NCBI GenBank assembly: GCA_914767715.1
Contig: OU612065.1
Span: 30,628,001 to 30,692,000, forward strand
DNA length: 64,000 bases
Direction of reading: 5' to 3'
Origin: Membranipora membranacea
Taxonomy: Eukaryota > Bryozoa > Gymnolaemata > Cheilostomatida > Membraniporidae
In this document: piece by piece, positions 36,601 through 50,240 of the stretch
How positions within the stretch are numbered: the stretch's first letter is position 1
Layout: every line of letters begins with the position of its first letter
The notes under the pieces: model-generated
What the model saw: only the letters and a program-made list of their open reading frames with translations
Told to the model about the DNA's origin: nothing
Database searches by the model: none
Program-made: the position numbers and the translations under genes

Positions 36601-39600
36601 CCAGAGCACAATAAATGGCCTTTTCTTGTAAGGGAATGTGACTGACCACATTTAATCAGCTTTTCTTAGACCAGGGCCTAGTCAGGGTGGAGCGGGAGGG
36701 TTTTTTGATGATTGTATTGCGTTGCACTTCCACTTGTGTTGATTAGATTAAGACTATGAGTAGAAATCTAACAATGTCCCTCTCATGAATTATCGGTGTA
36801 ACAGTAAATATCAGGCTTTTCATTCAAAACAGAAAACAAACATATGAATATCTTTTGTAACTAGTTTCCGCTGCAAAATAATTAAAAGAAGAAGATTTAA
36901 TGACGTTGACCAGTGGAACGCAGAGCAACGCAGTGTTATCGTTACAATTAGGCACATGGTTGACTCATTTTCTTAAATTGAGTCACTGCTTGTTGGTATT
37001 TGGATCAAATTAATCGCAGCCGTACACATGTGCGTTGTGACTTAAAAAAGTTATCAACTCGTGAATTCGTGCTTGCCATGCAGTAGCAATGAAGCAAATT
37101 AAGGGTGCCCTGCTGTAAATGATATGCCCATAGTTTACGAGAGATGAAATTTACAAAGCCAGTAATAAAGCTTATTACCCAGTCTGTTTAGATGAGCTTG
37201 CTAATAAAATGTATAAGCACAATGGTATTATGAAGGATAAACACTGTTGGAATGGCTTCCTCATATCCGACGGCCATGAAACTTTCTAGTTGTAGTTGAA
37301 ATGCCCATTGACACTACAATCGCGAAAGTGACCTCACACATCAGATCAGATCAGCTATGTACGTTGCATTACATTATTCAAGGACTCGAGTTAGTCTTAA
37401 AATACGACCTAGTCAGCATAAGATCCTATTGTAATTATCTTCTCTCCCTATCTAAGTATTGGTCGACATTTTGGACATTTACTCTCATGCATTCTCAGAC
37501 AGGCTCCCTTACCTCATCAGCAGCAAACAACATTATTCCAAATATTTCTCACTTAGCAATGTCTTGAAGCATTTATTCCATTGATTCCAGGGACCAATAG
37601 GGATGCCTGGCTGGCCAGGCAGAAAGGTAATACAGCATCTCCCTCTCGTAGACCAGATCACTATTTATTCTCATTCTTTTGGCTCTTTGATTCTTAGGAC
37701 TATAGACAAACTAGCGAAAAAAAAGTCGTAGCAACGCTTTTATATTTATGCAAACTGTAGAGTGATATTTTATGCATGGCATTGTCAGCGAAAGCGACAC
37801 AAAATTTGCACAGCTTTATTTGATTTGTCTTTATTTCATGTAGAGGTATTTTAAGTTTTCATATAGACCTATCAATGTTGTGTCAGTTATCCAACACTGT
37901 TCCACCAGCCTCTCTTTATGTGCCATCATTGGATTCGATGCTCTGCTAAGTCCAGGGCGGCGGTTAGAGAGACAATTCAACATTAGGGACCTGGTGCTGG
38001 CCTATAACTGATTGTGAGCAAATAAAAACTCCTATTCTCCACTACCTGAAGGTCCCTATATGAGTGTCAAACATGTCATGCATGGTACTGCTGTCACTGG
38101 TTCTTCCTGAGACTAAGTAAACTAAGTTTCGGTTACGTCAGAATAGTAAACTTGAAATATGTGTTGTTACTTTACGTGGTACTGCGGGGATACAGACCCA
38201 TGGTTTGGGGCTGAATGGGTTTAGTTTAGAGGGAGTGGAAATCCTTGCTAATAAATTTCAGCTACTTTGGATGTGATTTGAACTCCATATGGTCAGGATT
38301 CTACAGATCGGCTTCTGTAAGCAAGTCATTTGACTTGTTAAAGATGCTGCCTCTGATTTAGGGCTAGACTTGCATGATCCACATTTCTTCTTAATTTTTA
38401 TTGCTTGCGATAACATGTTTATAATAATATTAGACAGCATGACAGCATTGAATATGCCTGCTAGATATGACGGTGATATGAATGTGGATGTTTGTAATAT
38501 TTTCTAGGGAGATCGAGGGCCCAATGGCTTTCCTGGATGGCCGGTTAGTAAATTTTATAACCTCTTAGTAACGAGTGCTGCCAACAACCCCGATTTCATT
38601 CCGTGCAAAAAACTAAACAAATTTATTGCGTTGATCAGATTAACAGACTTGCTTTTCCTTTATAATTTTTTTTACCTTTTGCTTGGCGAGAATGCCCTTT
38701 TCATTACGCATCTTTATTTAGTATGAAAGGAACGGGTGGCATTAGATGTGAGGGAGCACATAGTTATTTCTCACTTACTGGTACAACTAGGCGAATGTTA
38801 TTTTATGTGTCTCTAGGTTTGGTCGTGTTTCTATAAAAAAAATTAGACCGATAATGAGGGTGATTTTACAGGAAATAGTGAAAACAATAGATTAATGAGG
38901 TTATGGGATAACAGTTTGAAGGTTTTAAAGGAAATGGTGAGATGAGGTTGTGGATTAACGGTGGGTGTGAATGTTCCCTTTTGTGAATGGATTTGTCATT
39001 AGCTCTGTGGATGCCCGGCAGGCCACTAAGGTTGTTTGGCTATATTGTTGTACCTATAAAGGTAGTTTGATACCTGAACCAGTAGTATCATTGCCTGAGC
39101 AGACGAATCTACGCTAATTGACCATATTGACCTTGTGGCCAGGCTACTTTAGCCATTCTGAGGCCATGGCCACATGTGTACAATTACGCTTTACGCTTCT
39201 CTTTTAGAAAATATTCGTTGTCTCTGATTTGCCACTTGATATAGAAATGTCAATCAGCCAGTGTATTGAGTGCACTGTCAAAACGAGTGCACTGCTGCAG
39301 TAGCAAAGTCATACGTACATTAATAATTATGGGGCTGAGGCATAGCCTGGGGTGCTGGTTATGATTTACTGCAATGATAAGAACTAACAATGTTTTAGGT
39401 ATATATTTTGCGTGAAATAATTTGAGGACAAGGGCTAGACAACATGTATGGCCTAGTGTTGTGATTATTAGCTTGTTATACCCTAGGTACCTGTTTCCTC
39501 GACATTCTACTAAAAATTATTACCACAACACAGTAGGAGCATGATTTTGATGTTTGCGTTTTTAGCATTGTCGAATATTTGATATATTTGATGATTTGCA

Positions 39601-42600
39601 CTGCACAAAGCATTTTGGTGCACCTAGGGCCAATTCCTAACTGATCTGGGGGTTAGCATGGTGATGTCATAATTTTGATCAACTCTGCACCTGGTTTGTT
39701 AGTTTAACTATGAGCATTCCCCACTGAATACCTCGCTGTCGACAGGGCTTACGGCCCAGGTCTGTAGCTATCGCAGACTGGTTGTCAGAAAACAGGCGGC
39801 GGGGTTAGGCGGATGGTGTATGGCCTTTATGTAACGGCGGCCAGTCCCTCTGCCACCAGTTATCCAATTACTCTAACAATAATATACTTGATATCAATTT
39901 GACACCCCCTTCTGGCTTTTCCTTTCTCTGTTATCTATGGGCGTATGCTCGACTTGATTTGGGGCTGTGTCTGCAGAATAACCAACTCACTTCTTCTATC
40001 TTAAGTGCAAATCAATCGTAGAGTTTGCAGTAGCCTGTTTTCTCTAGATAATTTGTAGCGCTACCTTTTCTTTCCATTATCAGTTTTCGCTAACCTATTT
40101 CTTCTTATAATGTCCTTACGATTTTACTTTATAACATTTACATTTTGGTGCTTGGAAACTTCAATTTGTGGTGAGGTGGTCAGCTCTCTAGAATGCAATC
40201 ATGTTGAGTGATGTGATTGGCCATGATTCATGATTCAGGAATCCATGTACTGACCGAAGGAAGTAAGAAAGACTTCCTCAGATGTTCAATCTTCGCCATA
40301 CATAAAATTTCACTCCAACTAATAAACCATTAAACCCAAATAAAATCATTTCTATTTTACAGGGTTCTATAGGTATACAAGGACCTAAAGGACAACCGGT
40401 ATGTGTGAACAAAGAAACTCGGAACTTTAATATTAAACCTGTGCCACAGAAATAGTCTGTACTAGGTCTCTTATAATTGTGTTTTCCAATTTTGACACAA
40501 ATAAAATATCCATCATGCACCATGAAGGAAATGTTTTAGAGTTTCGTACCTAGTCTTTGATGTGATATGAACATCTACATATCAATATTATTTTTGTAGG
40601 GCGCAGATGGGAAATTTGGATCCAAAGGAACAAAGGTAAGATGATTCATCACTGATGTCACTGGCTATCTAAGTACCGAATGGCTCATTTTGCTAGTAGA
40701 TGTTTGATTTGGCTACACTGCATGGGTGTTTGCTTTATTTTTGTGGTTATGAGTTATCATAACCATAACACAATTTTTTTGTTTGGTTGAACCTTGAACA
40801 TTTTTATTAGTCATTCTTTCAGGATGTTACAATTGCTTCCATTTAAATTTTATGTGGTGTCTGTATGAAATTCCGTGTCCTGCATGTGCCCATAAACAGA
40901 AATGGTGCAACAGTCTGTTGACGGTGATTTACTTTTTACAGGGAGACGGCGGTTCCAAGGGAGACAAAGGAGATTCTGGCCTACCTGGTTTTGATGGAGT
41001 TGGAGCAAAGGTACGAAATGCATAACTTGTCTGGCCGGGGGACCGTCAGATGCTAGGCAAGAGTCTGGGGACTCAGACTAGTCTATCATTGAAGTTGTTA
41101 TAAACAACATGTCTGAATTAATAGCAGAGACTATAGATATCCATATTCATCCGTACCCCATCTGCAGTGAATTTGTGTGATAATCCCATAATATGCGCAA
41201 AGAAACTTATCAAATTGAATTTTGTTGACGGAAAGGTAAAAGAACTTTATCTCATTGGTACGGAAAAAAGAGCCCGACAATGTGTGCAGAGGAAGATATG
41301 TCGTACCAACCATTCAAAGTATATTGTGATACGCATTTCAGATTGCGGTTTTGGACCACTCAAAGTTTACTAGCCGGCGGAAAGTTGGCTTTAATAGTGT
41401 GAGATATTAAAGACGCCTTTATATGTATTTGTACTGGAGTGAGATGTGTGTAAATATTTGTATGCACACGCTCAGCCATGATAAGAGTATCCACAAGCTG
41501 CTAATTTCTATTTTTTGATACAATTGGCTTGAATTTGTATACACAGTTTGTAGACTGGCCCTATTGCATAGTTTAGCCTGGTGTCCTCAGCACGACTCAT
41601 AGACGATGAATATTATTTGCATAAATATTTTATCCTGCCACGATCTTGTACATTCCGAAGAAAAATTGACATCGTACAAAGTTTACTTGAATTCTATTTC
41701 GTGACCTCCCTGATGCCGCAGCTATATTAAAATTAATGAATTTTTATGGCCTTGTCCCACACTTAAAAATGCTAGGCATCGTAACTATGTGATGTTATTG
41801 GCCTTTTTGCCCCGGGCTAGTATAAAATCATGGCTAGCAGCAACGAATGCATAGAGATTTAAGGATAATGCTCTGGTCACTTGTGGGTAGTGAATGAATG
41901 GTTTCTGTGTAGACATAGGGTATTGTATGGATATAATCAGTATGTTAGTTTATATGGTTTACTTTTGTACTCGGCGGCAGGGGGACAAAGGCGATGAGGG
42001 TGCTGCCGGATCGATCATTAATGACCTGACCGATGAGGATATTAGGATGAGAATTATCGAACTCAAGGTGAGGATTATTTAACATTGATTTATTAATGCA
42101 ATGCATTGTTCTCACATTTTTATATCAAGCTTAAAATGAAATCAATAAATTCTTTGTCGCTCTGCTAATTACCATTAGTTCTCAGAGCAATTAGGTCCAT
42201 GTATAATCCTGAGATTGAATATGCTATTTTGTGTAATTGATTGAGGTGTGATTTCTCACGAATCTATTACAGACAGTGACTTGTTATACGATTGTTTCTG
42301 AGGGTTTTCCCAATCCATTCATACTTCGCAAAATTATCCAGCGTTCGTTTTACTGCAACATGAATATGATATCACAGAGTGAGGATATATACTTACTCTG
42401 TGATAATATGTGCCCTTGTATCATGCTGTCCTCTAATTTCTATTACAATCTTCTTTAATTTCAGGGTGAGCCAGGCGTGCCAGGGTTGCCAGGTCCTAAA
42501 GGTGGGCTTGGTGAGCGTGGAGACACGGGATTGCCTGGCATTGATGGGCCAATGGGTCCACCTGGACTAAAGGGGGCTGCTGGTATAGGTGGGAAGCACG

Positions 42601-45600
42601 GACCAGCAGGATTGAATGGTGCTCCTGGTTTCCCAGTGAGTAATAAAGCGTTCAAACTTGACATATCTTCCACAAATTTTTACACAGTGTAATATTATCA
42701 TCCTTCACAAATTACACTCTCCACTGTACCTCTTTAAATCTGCACTTTTAACATTAGGTAGATATGGAATAATCTAGATTACAACAACTGACTGTTGTGA
42801 ACATATGCAATACAAATGCACACCAATCTATTAATCTCTAGATTACCTTCTAACTCATACCCAACTCCCAGACCTAACCTTTTTATACAGGGAGAAAAAG
42901 GCAATCAAGGCTCCTCTGGCCCGCGAGGCTTCCCGGGGACGAAAGGTGAACCTGGCTTCATATCAAACGTCATCAGTGTGAAGGGGGAGAAAGGAGAGTC
43001 TGGTCACCCGGGATCCAAAGGAACAAAAGGAACGCATGGCTCTGTTGGTCCTAGCGGACCACAGGGCCCTGTTGGCTTCCCTGGAGACACTGGAAGAAAA
43101 GGCTCGAGGGGTGTTGGTGCACCTGGAACTCCTGGTATTCCAGGATCAGCAGGATTGAAAGGTGATCCTGGTTACTCAGGTATGAATGGTGCTGACGGTG
43201 TACCTGGTGCGCCGGGGATTGATGGAAAGCAGGGTCTGAAGGGTGACAAAGGTGTAGTAGGTGAGAAAGGAGAGATAGGAGTACAGGGGCAGCAGGGATT
43301 ACAAGGTATGAGAGGACCTGAGGGTCTCAGAGGAAGTGACGGTTTGAAGGGTGCTAAAGGAGACACAGGATTGACTGGGACAACGGGAAATCCGGGAGAA
43401 AGAGGCGACAAAGGACAAAAAGGCAACCAGGTGGGTCAATATGAAGTGACATGAGTTTTTGCAGAGCGAGAACAAAGCTGATAGTCAGGCCACTTAGATG
43501 ACATATCATTGTAATCATAATCTGTCCGACTTGCGACAAGGATACCAATGACAATATAACAGTGGGAAGTTGAGCAATCCATACAACCAAGCACAAAAAA
43601 CATTACATTTGTTCCCTAATATTAGCGCCAAAATTACAATTATCAGGCCTCTAATCCAGATTGTGTCCTCCCGTGTCAATGAATCATTCCGGTATTTCCT
43701 CAAGCAATTGCTTTACAACAGATCCTGAGTCACCGTTGGTAATTTCGCAATCCTGTCAAAGTCATCAATTATGATTGTGTATGATTACAGGGGGAGGTTA
43801 TTGAGATGACAGATGGGGGCGGGGAGATAATTGTTGGACCTCCCGGACCCCCAGGTGATGCTGGTCCTAAAGGAGAGCATGGCTCCAAAGGAGACATTGG
43901 TCTGAAGGGTGAGGCAGGTGCTACTGGACTGTCAGGACAGACAGGGCCTGCTGGTATTGATGGTGTAAAGGGAGATGCCGGTGTTCCCGGTCTTACAGGT
44001 AGTAAGGGTGAATCTGGTGATGATGGGACGCCTGGTGTTGATGGTGCTAAAGGAGACAAGGGGGACGGGGGTTTAACAGGTGCACCAGGATTACCAGGCT
44101 CTGCTGGTGCTAAGGGCGATGGTGGAGAGGTCGGAGTCCCTGGAGAAAAGGTTAGTTTTATTTAGTTTCTTGTAGTTATGCAGGCCTCGCATAACATGAT
44201 GCCCATCGTCTTAGTAATTGATGCCAATAATGTCACTTCTCAAAGAATGGAGATTTTCACATGGATTCCCGGATTTTAAATGAACCTGAGATGAGCTGTC
44301 TGCCTCAAAATTAACAAAATATGCTTCTGCAGGATCTATGAACAAAAATAGCATTATTCTGCAAATTTGAGACAATTTGGGAACAACGAGGCCATTCATT
44401 AGTTTATCGAGGGGCTACCTTGTTGCTGCAAAGCTCAGGAAGTAAAATTGCCACTGTGAACAATGATGGCTGCAATTGATCTGCCACCTCATACTGTGGG
44501 AATTTTTGAGTTCTTTGGGCTCCCTAAATCATATCAGAGTAATTATATCAATTTACAGGGTGAGCAAGGTGACCAGGGCCGAAGAGGCAAAAAGGTATTA
44601 TGCACTAATGGCTGGATTTAAATCTACAAATTTGCGCATGTGCAACATCTCTAAACTTCGCAATTTGCCACCTTGAAGGCTATTTCAACTACCTTTTCTA
44701 AAGCGATCACAATTTGGTATTTTCTCCCTTGGAATCTGCTAAAAAATCTCCTCATGATGATGCGCATCCCTTCGTCACATATCGCTATATTGATTGCATG
44801 ATTTGGTGTGGTTTTAATTCTCACTTTAGCTCTCTCTTCTATCCAAACTTATGCCTATGATGGTAAAACTGTGATCCAACTCCACGAAATAACTCCCGCC
44901 CTAATCTTATAGCACAACCTACTAAAAACGCTGTCCAAATTCTTATGATTGAAGAGTGGTATTCAAAAAATGTACTAATAACAATTAAAATTCCACAATC
45001 TAACATTTTGCACTATACTATTTCGGAAGCTTGATTTATCAAATGTCATGAGTTCTATTTCGGAGCTCAAAGGTCAAGAGTGTAGCTGTCAGAATCTTGG
45101 AAAACATAATTTCAATTCATTTTGGCAAGGTTGAAACAAACTGTTGAACTTGTGATGTTTGCTGTTTGCAGGTAATTGGTCCTCCCGGTATCCCAGGCTC
45201 AAAGGGTGACAAGGGAGATAATGGTCCACCTGGCAGAGAAGGGAAAATCGGCCTGACAGGCCTGACAGGTGTTGTCGGAACTCCTGTAAGTACAAAACTT
45301 AATCATCAAAGTTCAGATTTTAGTAGCTATAGCTTGCTACCTATAGCTTATGAGTTCTGCAGCGGCCGTAGACTTTGGTGACACACAACTGCTGGCGTTG
45401 ATTCATGCGGAGGGTTGTCTATCTTATTTCAGATGTCTAGTAATTGTTTAACATTTCTGATGTCTTGGTTTCAAACAGGGACAGAAAGGTGAACAAGGTG
45501 TTCAGGGTATAGCTGGCACCAAAGGTGAAAAAGGAGATTATGTGAGTTTGATGAGATTTTCCATCACCTGCATGCTGATTTCATCTGCGCTGATCTGAGC

Positions 45601-48600
45601 ATGAAACTCGTATTACAAGTGGTTTTCGTGAGTTTTGTGACTTTTGATGATGAGGAGATAAAAAATATAATAAACAAGATGTTGCTGACTTCCATCAGAA
45701 ATTTATGTTAGCCTCTTGATTGAATTTTCTTACCAATTCGATTTTAGGGACCTAAGGGATTGAAAGGCATTCAGGGTTTCACTGTAAGTTAAGATCTTTT
45801 GAGATTTTCTCTCCCTGCTTGTTTCTCTTACTTTTGTGGTGATGGATCTGGTTGCGGATATCTCTGCATGGTTTGTTGAGTTCCTCTTTGCATGTTGGAG
45901 ATAGTGAAGGGTTTAATCTCAACCTGCATCTACTGTGTGCATCACTCCTTATTCATATCAGACATAAAACGTCAATACTATCTCCAGTTTACTACTTAGT
46001 TGTAGCGACTGGGAGTTGTTGGTCACTGTTGGCATGAGGGGACAACTACTTCTTCTGGTTTTGCTTGCACTGTCGGGCTTTATTTTGCTCCTCTCCCAAC
46101 TACCTGCCATGCATTGCCCTCGCTGGAATCCTTGTATTGTTTTTTTAGGTGAAATTGCTGCTGATGATCTAGTCATCTAACAACAGATTGGTTTTCACTT
46201 CAAATGACGAGTAAGATGTGCTATCTATTAGAATCGGCGTAATGCAGCGTTATTATCTGCGCCTTGGTTTGTTACTAGAATATTCCGATTATGATTCTTT
46301 TAATTCTTGTTTCAGGGAAAAAAGGGAGATCAAGGTCTAACAGGATTACCAGTAAGTATATATATTTTTTTCAATATAAATATATATATATATATGATGA
46401 ATATATATCCCCAAATAAATGAAACAGCATTGCCTGCTATATCAGATTGACATCATTTTACTCAGTGTCTGTCATATAACTATTTTTCTTTCTTTCAGGG
46501 ACCCAAGGGAGTGAGAGGTGAAAGAGGCAGCCCAGGGCTTAATGGATTTGATGTAAGTTAACTATATATCCGGTCAACTATGCTAGCAGCATTGGTGCTG
46601 CGTTTTCTTCTGTGGTGTTGATGCCGAAGAGAATATTGCGCAAGTCTGATACTGATACGCCAGCTTGTGTTTTTACTGTAATATCATGAAATGATATCAC
46701 ATAGCGATCCTTATTTGATCTTAAGTTGTGCAGTTACGCTAAGTTCATGACGAAAACACAGTTTTTGCACAGGAGAACACTAAGGAATTAAAGTCCATTA
46801 GCAAACCATGACAGCAAGCAGCATGCAAAACTTTGATGGCAATTGAGCTTTTATTCATATATAATACAAATCTCACTCAGCTTAATCTACATGAGCATAG
46901 TTCTGCTGCCATTTCTTATACAGGGTGACAGAGGGCTGACAGGCGAACGAGGTCCTAAAGGTGATACGGGAGTACCAGGCAAACAGGGTGATATGGTGAG
47001 TGTCTGCCTCTATTGCTTAGCCTCATTGGGCAATAATCTTTGTCATTTCTGACAGGAGATAGCCAATGTGTTGGTTCTGATCTGATTGGCTGTGTAGGTG
47101 GGAAAGAGCCACCCACCGACCAATCAAAGCCAACACATTGGCTTGATGGGGATTGAAATTATATTAGATAATTTGAAGCTGCTTCAGTAGAGTGGTCTGC
47201 ACATGGACAAAGAGAAGACAATAAATGTGGCCTGTATATGCTACCAAGTAATTTAACTAAGGGAGACCCAAACTTCCCAATTATTAAATAGCAAACTTGT
47301 AAATAATTTGAAACAAGCGCCCCGTTTACATAAGATCTTTGATGGTCAGGACACCAAACACCATATTTCAGAAAAGATGGGTTGAACCCACACCGCCTTC
47401 TTGCATGCCAACAAATTCACAGTAAATAATTTATAATGTCAAATTAATTGGTAAAGACGTGATTTCTGTTTGCTATCAGCCTCATAAGTCATAAAAATGT
47501 AATATTTACCCTATTATTAGAGGATGTAGAGTAGAGTTGGCTGTATATGTAAAATGATTCTTATTTTATAGGGATTCCCTGGTGTTTCTGGAGAGGCAGG
47601 GGAACGAGGTATTCCAGGAATGAAAGGAGACAAGGGAGAACTAGGCTTAACAGGAAAAGATGGTCGCGAAGGGTCCAATGGTAGAGATGGCGAGAAGGTA
47701 TGTCTCACTTGTTTTCAGTTCTGTGAACTTCTAGAATTTCACGATGAAATGAAATTTTCAAAATGCAAGCTGTTATTTGTCGGGCTATTGGATGTCTCTT
47801 GTGCATTTGAACATATTTAATTAGAGTAGCCAGTTTAACCAATTAAATACGAGAATGCGGTTATGTCAAATTGAGTACATACACAACCTCTGTGACTAAT
47901 GCTTCTTCAAGACAAAGATGCCCATTCGAAAGTTTTCTGAATACAACATTCATGGCTCTTATTACAGGGTGATAGAGGAAAACGTGGGAGGTATGGACTT
48001 AAGGGTGACAAAGGCGATCAGGTGATTACTCGATATACCCAAAATTACATTTCAATAACTTATCTCAAATATCGAAAACAAGACTTGACCATGTTTTTGA
48101 ACCCAATTCAGACACCACTGTCAATTTTCTGATGATTTGCTTTTAAAAAGAAGATCCATGGGACAGAACAACTTGTCATAGTCAGTTACACTGTTCACTG
48201 ACCACACACCACTCTGACTCGTAAGCCAATCTTGACAGGCTAGCTAGTCACTTCCATGCATCAAGAAAGATTTCATGATTAGTTCTTACTCCAATTTCAG
48301 TCTTGTTTCTTCACAATAGTCATTATCATTATCATTCTCAAGCCTATGATCTTCACCAATGTTGTTTTTGATGTACACAGGGAAGCCCCGGCCTGGATGG
48401 CTTTCCATGCCCTTTGAATGCCTTAGGGTTACCTGTCTGTGACTTTGACTAGGTAATGTATATTTCTTCACGCATGCTTATTATTATTGATGGGTTTGCT
48501 GGCTTCAAGTTTTGATTTACCTCTTTTCTCCTGATTTTTGATTAAAAGTTGATATGAAGTGCTTGTCTGATGGTTTATTTTTTCCTTCAAAATCTCTAGC

Positions 48601-49143
48601 CATTAGATTTATATTACAACTTGATTTGTTTGAATCAAACCAACAATTTCCAACTAACACAGGTGTGGTGAATAACCTAATGCATGTGATTCTAGTGTAG
48701 ACTCTGGAGGGCTCTGCGTGTTCGGTTTGGGAGATGGGCGGTTCAGGATGTCAGATGGAAAGCTGATCATCGTTTTTAGAGATCTCACAATATAGACTAC
48801 TTATCTCCAAAACCTGATGCAGCATGTGAAGTCTTTCTCGTTTTTTTCTCGATTTCAATTTATCGGGTGTTGTTGTGTGAAGTATAGTTATGTAATGTCC
48901 CACCTTTTTCGTAATGATGATTGCAGTTATCCTGGGCAGGCAGTCGCCTCCCACCTCCGACAGCCTGCCCTGGCTAGATTGCGGTAGCTGAATTGATGCA
49001 TGCGATTCCTATTTTAGGGCTTACCTGGGTTTGATGCACCATGCCCTATCGGCTCGGATGGTTTCCCTATGCCTAATTGTGGCAGACCTGCTCAGCCAGC
49101 TATAATACCAGGTACTACTAATATTGAACTAGATCAAGCTTGA
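30670..49143 (+). CDS. Transmembrane (MACIT) collagen, type XIII/XXIII/XXV-like
   Basis: Exons: 30670-31101, 33441-33594, 35527-35561, 35777-35812, 37591-37626, 38508-38543, 40363-40398, 40600-40635, 40942-41010, 41981-42067, 42465-42635, 42891-43430, 43791-44150, 44559-44594, 45172-45285, 45479-45541, 45748-45783, 46316-46351, 46499-46552, 46924-46995, 47572-47697, 47968-48021, then 49018-49143 (914 aa) or 48381-48452 (896 aa). From exon 4 on every exon is a whole number of codons in phase 0, and many are 36 nt. It is a type II membrane protein: cytoplasmic tail 1-73 (CCC at 41-43), TM about 74-93, a short coiled coil to 108, a furin-type site RARR (182-185), then Gly-X-Y repeats from residue 196 to the end. 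A non-collagenous break (about 301-319, [16 protein letters not shown]) looks like a second coiled coil. The C-terminus [15 protein letters not shown] matches the MACIT NC1 motif. Family role: cell-surface adhesion protein whose ectodomain is shed by proprotein convertases. Small extra exons may have been missed in the long introns. Confidence 0.93.
47061..47143. repeat. 83-nt imperfect hairpin in a collagen intron
   Basis: AGCCAATGTGTTGG at the left end pairs with CCAACACATTGGCT at the right end. Inner segments (TGATTGG / CCAATCA and AGGTGGG / CCCACC) extend the stem with bulges. Its size is like a microRNA precursor, but it could equally be a small MITE. Confidence 0.7.
48381..48452 (+). 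CDS. Alternative C-terminal exon 23a of the collagen
   Basis: After an ACACAG acceptor, 24 phase-0 codons encode [20 protein letters not shown] then DFD and stop. The final TAG is followed immediately by GTAATG, a usable splice donor. ATTAAA, a common polyadenylation hexamer variant, lies at 48541-48546, 89 bp past the stop. It could thus serve as a terminal exon giving a chain 18 residues shorter than exon 23b. The two cysteines of the MACIT C-terminus are kept, but the spacing differs from 23b. Confidence 0.75.
   Translation, partial: GSPGLDGFPCPLNALGLPVCDFD
49018..49143 (+). CDS. Alternative C-terminal exon 23b of the collagen
   Basis: After ATTTTAG, 41 codons plus TGA encode [20 protein letters not shown], then C and a tail rich in P, A and T. 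This version is closer to the vertebrate collagen XIII/XXIII/XXV ends. A possible donor within it (CCAG|GTACTA) could lead to another exon, so the last ten residues are less certain. Confidence 0.75.
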   Translation, partial: GLPGFDAPCPIGSDGFPMPNCGRPAQPAIIPGTTNIELDQA

Positions 49144-50234
49144 TCCAATATGCCTGCATCTGGAGTTGCCCCCCCTCCCCATGACGCGGGCAGATTGGAT
49201 CACCTGAACTACTAATTTCCTAGCTCTTTGTCCATTGCATGCTGGAAAATAAGCCACCCATCGCATGTTTACCTTTTGCAAAAAGAAAAGCAGACAGATG
49301 GAAATATGTGCATGTTATCAGGGAACGATGGGCGATAACCTTAGTTGATAAATAGCTTACTCTAAAGAGTTGGGCTAGCCTGTTACCTTCATAGTTTCGT
49401 AAAGTTACTGCTTTCACAAGATAGGAGTTCATTTTTGTACAGAATTACAATACTGCACAGACTGATTTTAAAATCAAAATGCCTAGTCTCTGTTTTTGCC
49501 GCAAAAAGTACAGAAACGTTGGGCCACCTGAAAAGGCTCTTAGTTTCATCATTAAAATATTAACGGTCAATTCTAGGGCTTGTAACATATCATACCTATT
49601 GGCGGATTTGGTGCTCATAGTTTTGTTCCCTTATTGTAGGCTGGTAGGGAAAGAAAGCGTCGTGCATGATGTACATAGTGTACATAGTGATGTACAGATA
49701 GAACACAACTCTCAGTTAAGAAAATAACATACAGATAAAGGATTGAACACACCGAAGGAGTTGACATTCGACAGAATACATGCTCACATATAAGCAACGG
49801 CCACATGTGACTGCTACAATATCCTCCATCGATCTATGGCCTCATTTTGCTTGATATTTGATAGATTATGATTACGAGCGGAGCCAACAATTGCTGATCT
49901 AGCAGTGTATCAGCTAAAAAATCTCTTACAAACAGTGCATTATACCTTCTGGGTAGCAAAGACAGGGTAGCATTTTGACAAAATCAAGTGACGCCTACAC
50001 CTTAAATAGCAAGCCATGATTATGTTGTATACAATTATATGGGATTATACAGTATAACTGACACCTTATCAACCTAAACTACTCAGTGAATCGAAATCCT
50101 TTTTTTTTTTTATAATTTTATTTGGCTCCAACTTTTTAGGAAGTATTCTAGGATTTCTCCACCAATATTTTCAAAGACCCTATAGTACAGTTATGAAATG
50201 ATAGCCATTCATACATTTAGTCTAGTTTTGTTCA

Positions 50235-50240
50235 AATAAA
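50235..50240 (+). terminator. Candidate polyadenylation signal of the long collagen form
   Basis: AATAAA about 1.1 kb past the exon 23b stop codon. Used only if the UTR is that long. Confidence 0.35.

Noticed and set aside
42461-44059. Proline-rich minus-strand frames across the collagen exons
   Set aside because: Antisense of Gly-X-Y codons gives proline-rich open frames; the sense exons have correct splice sites.
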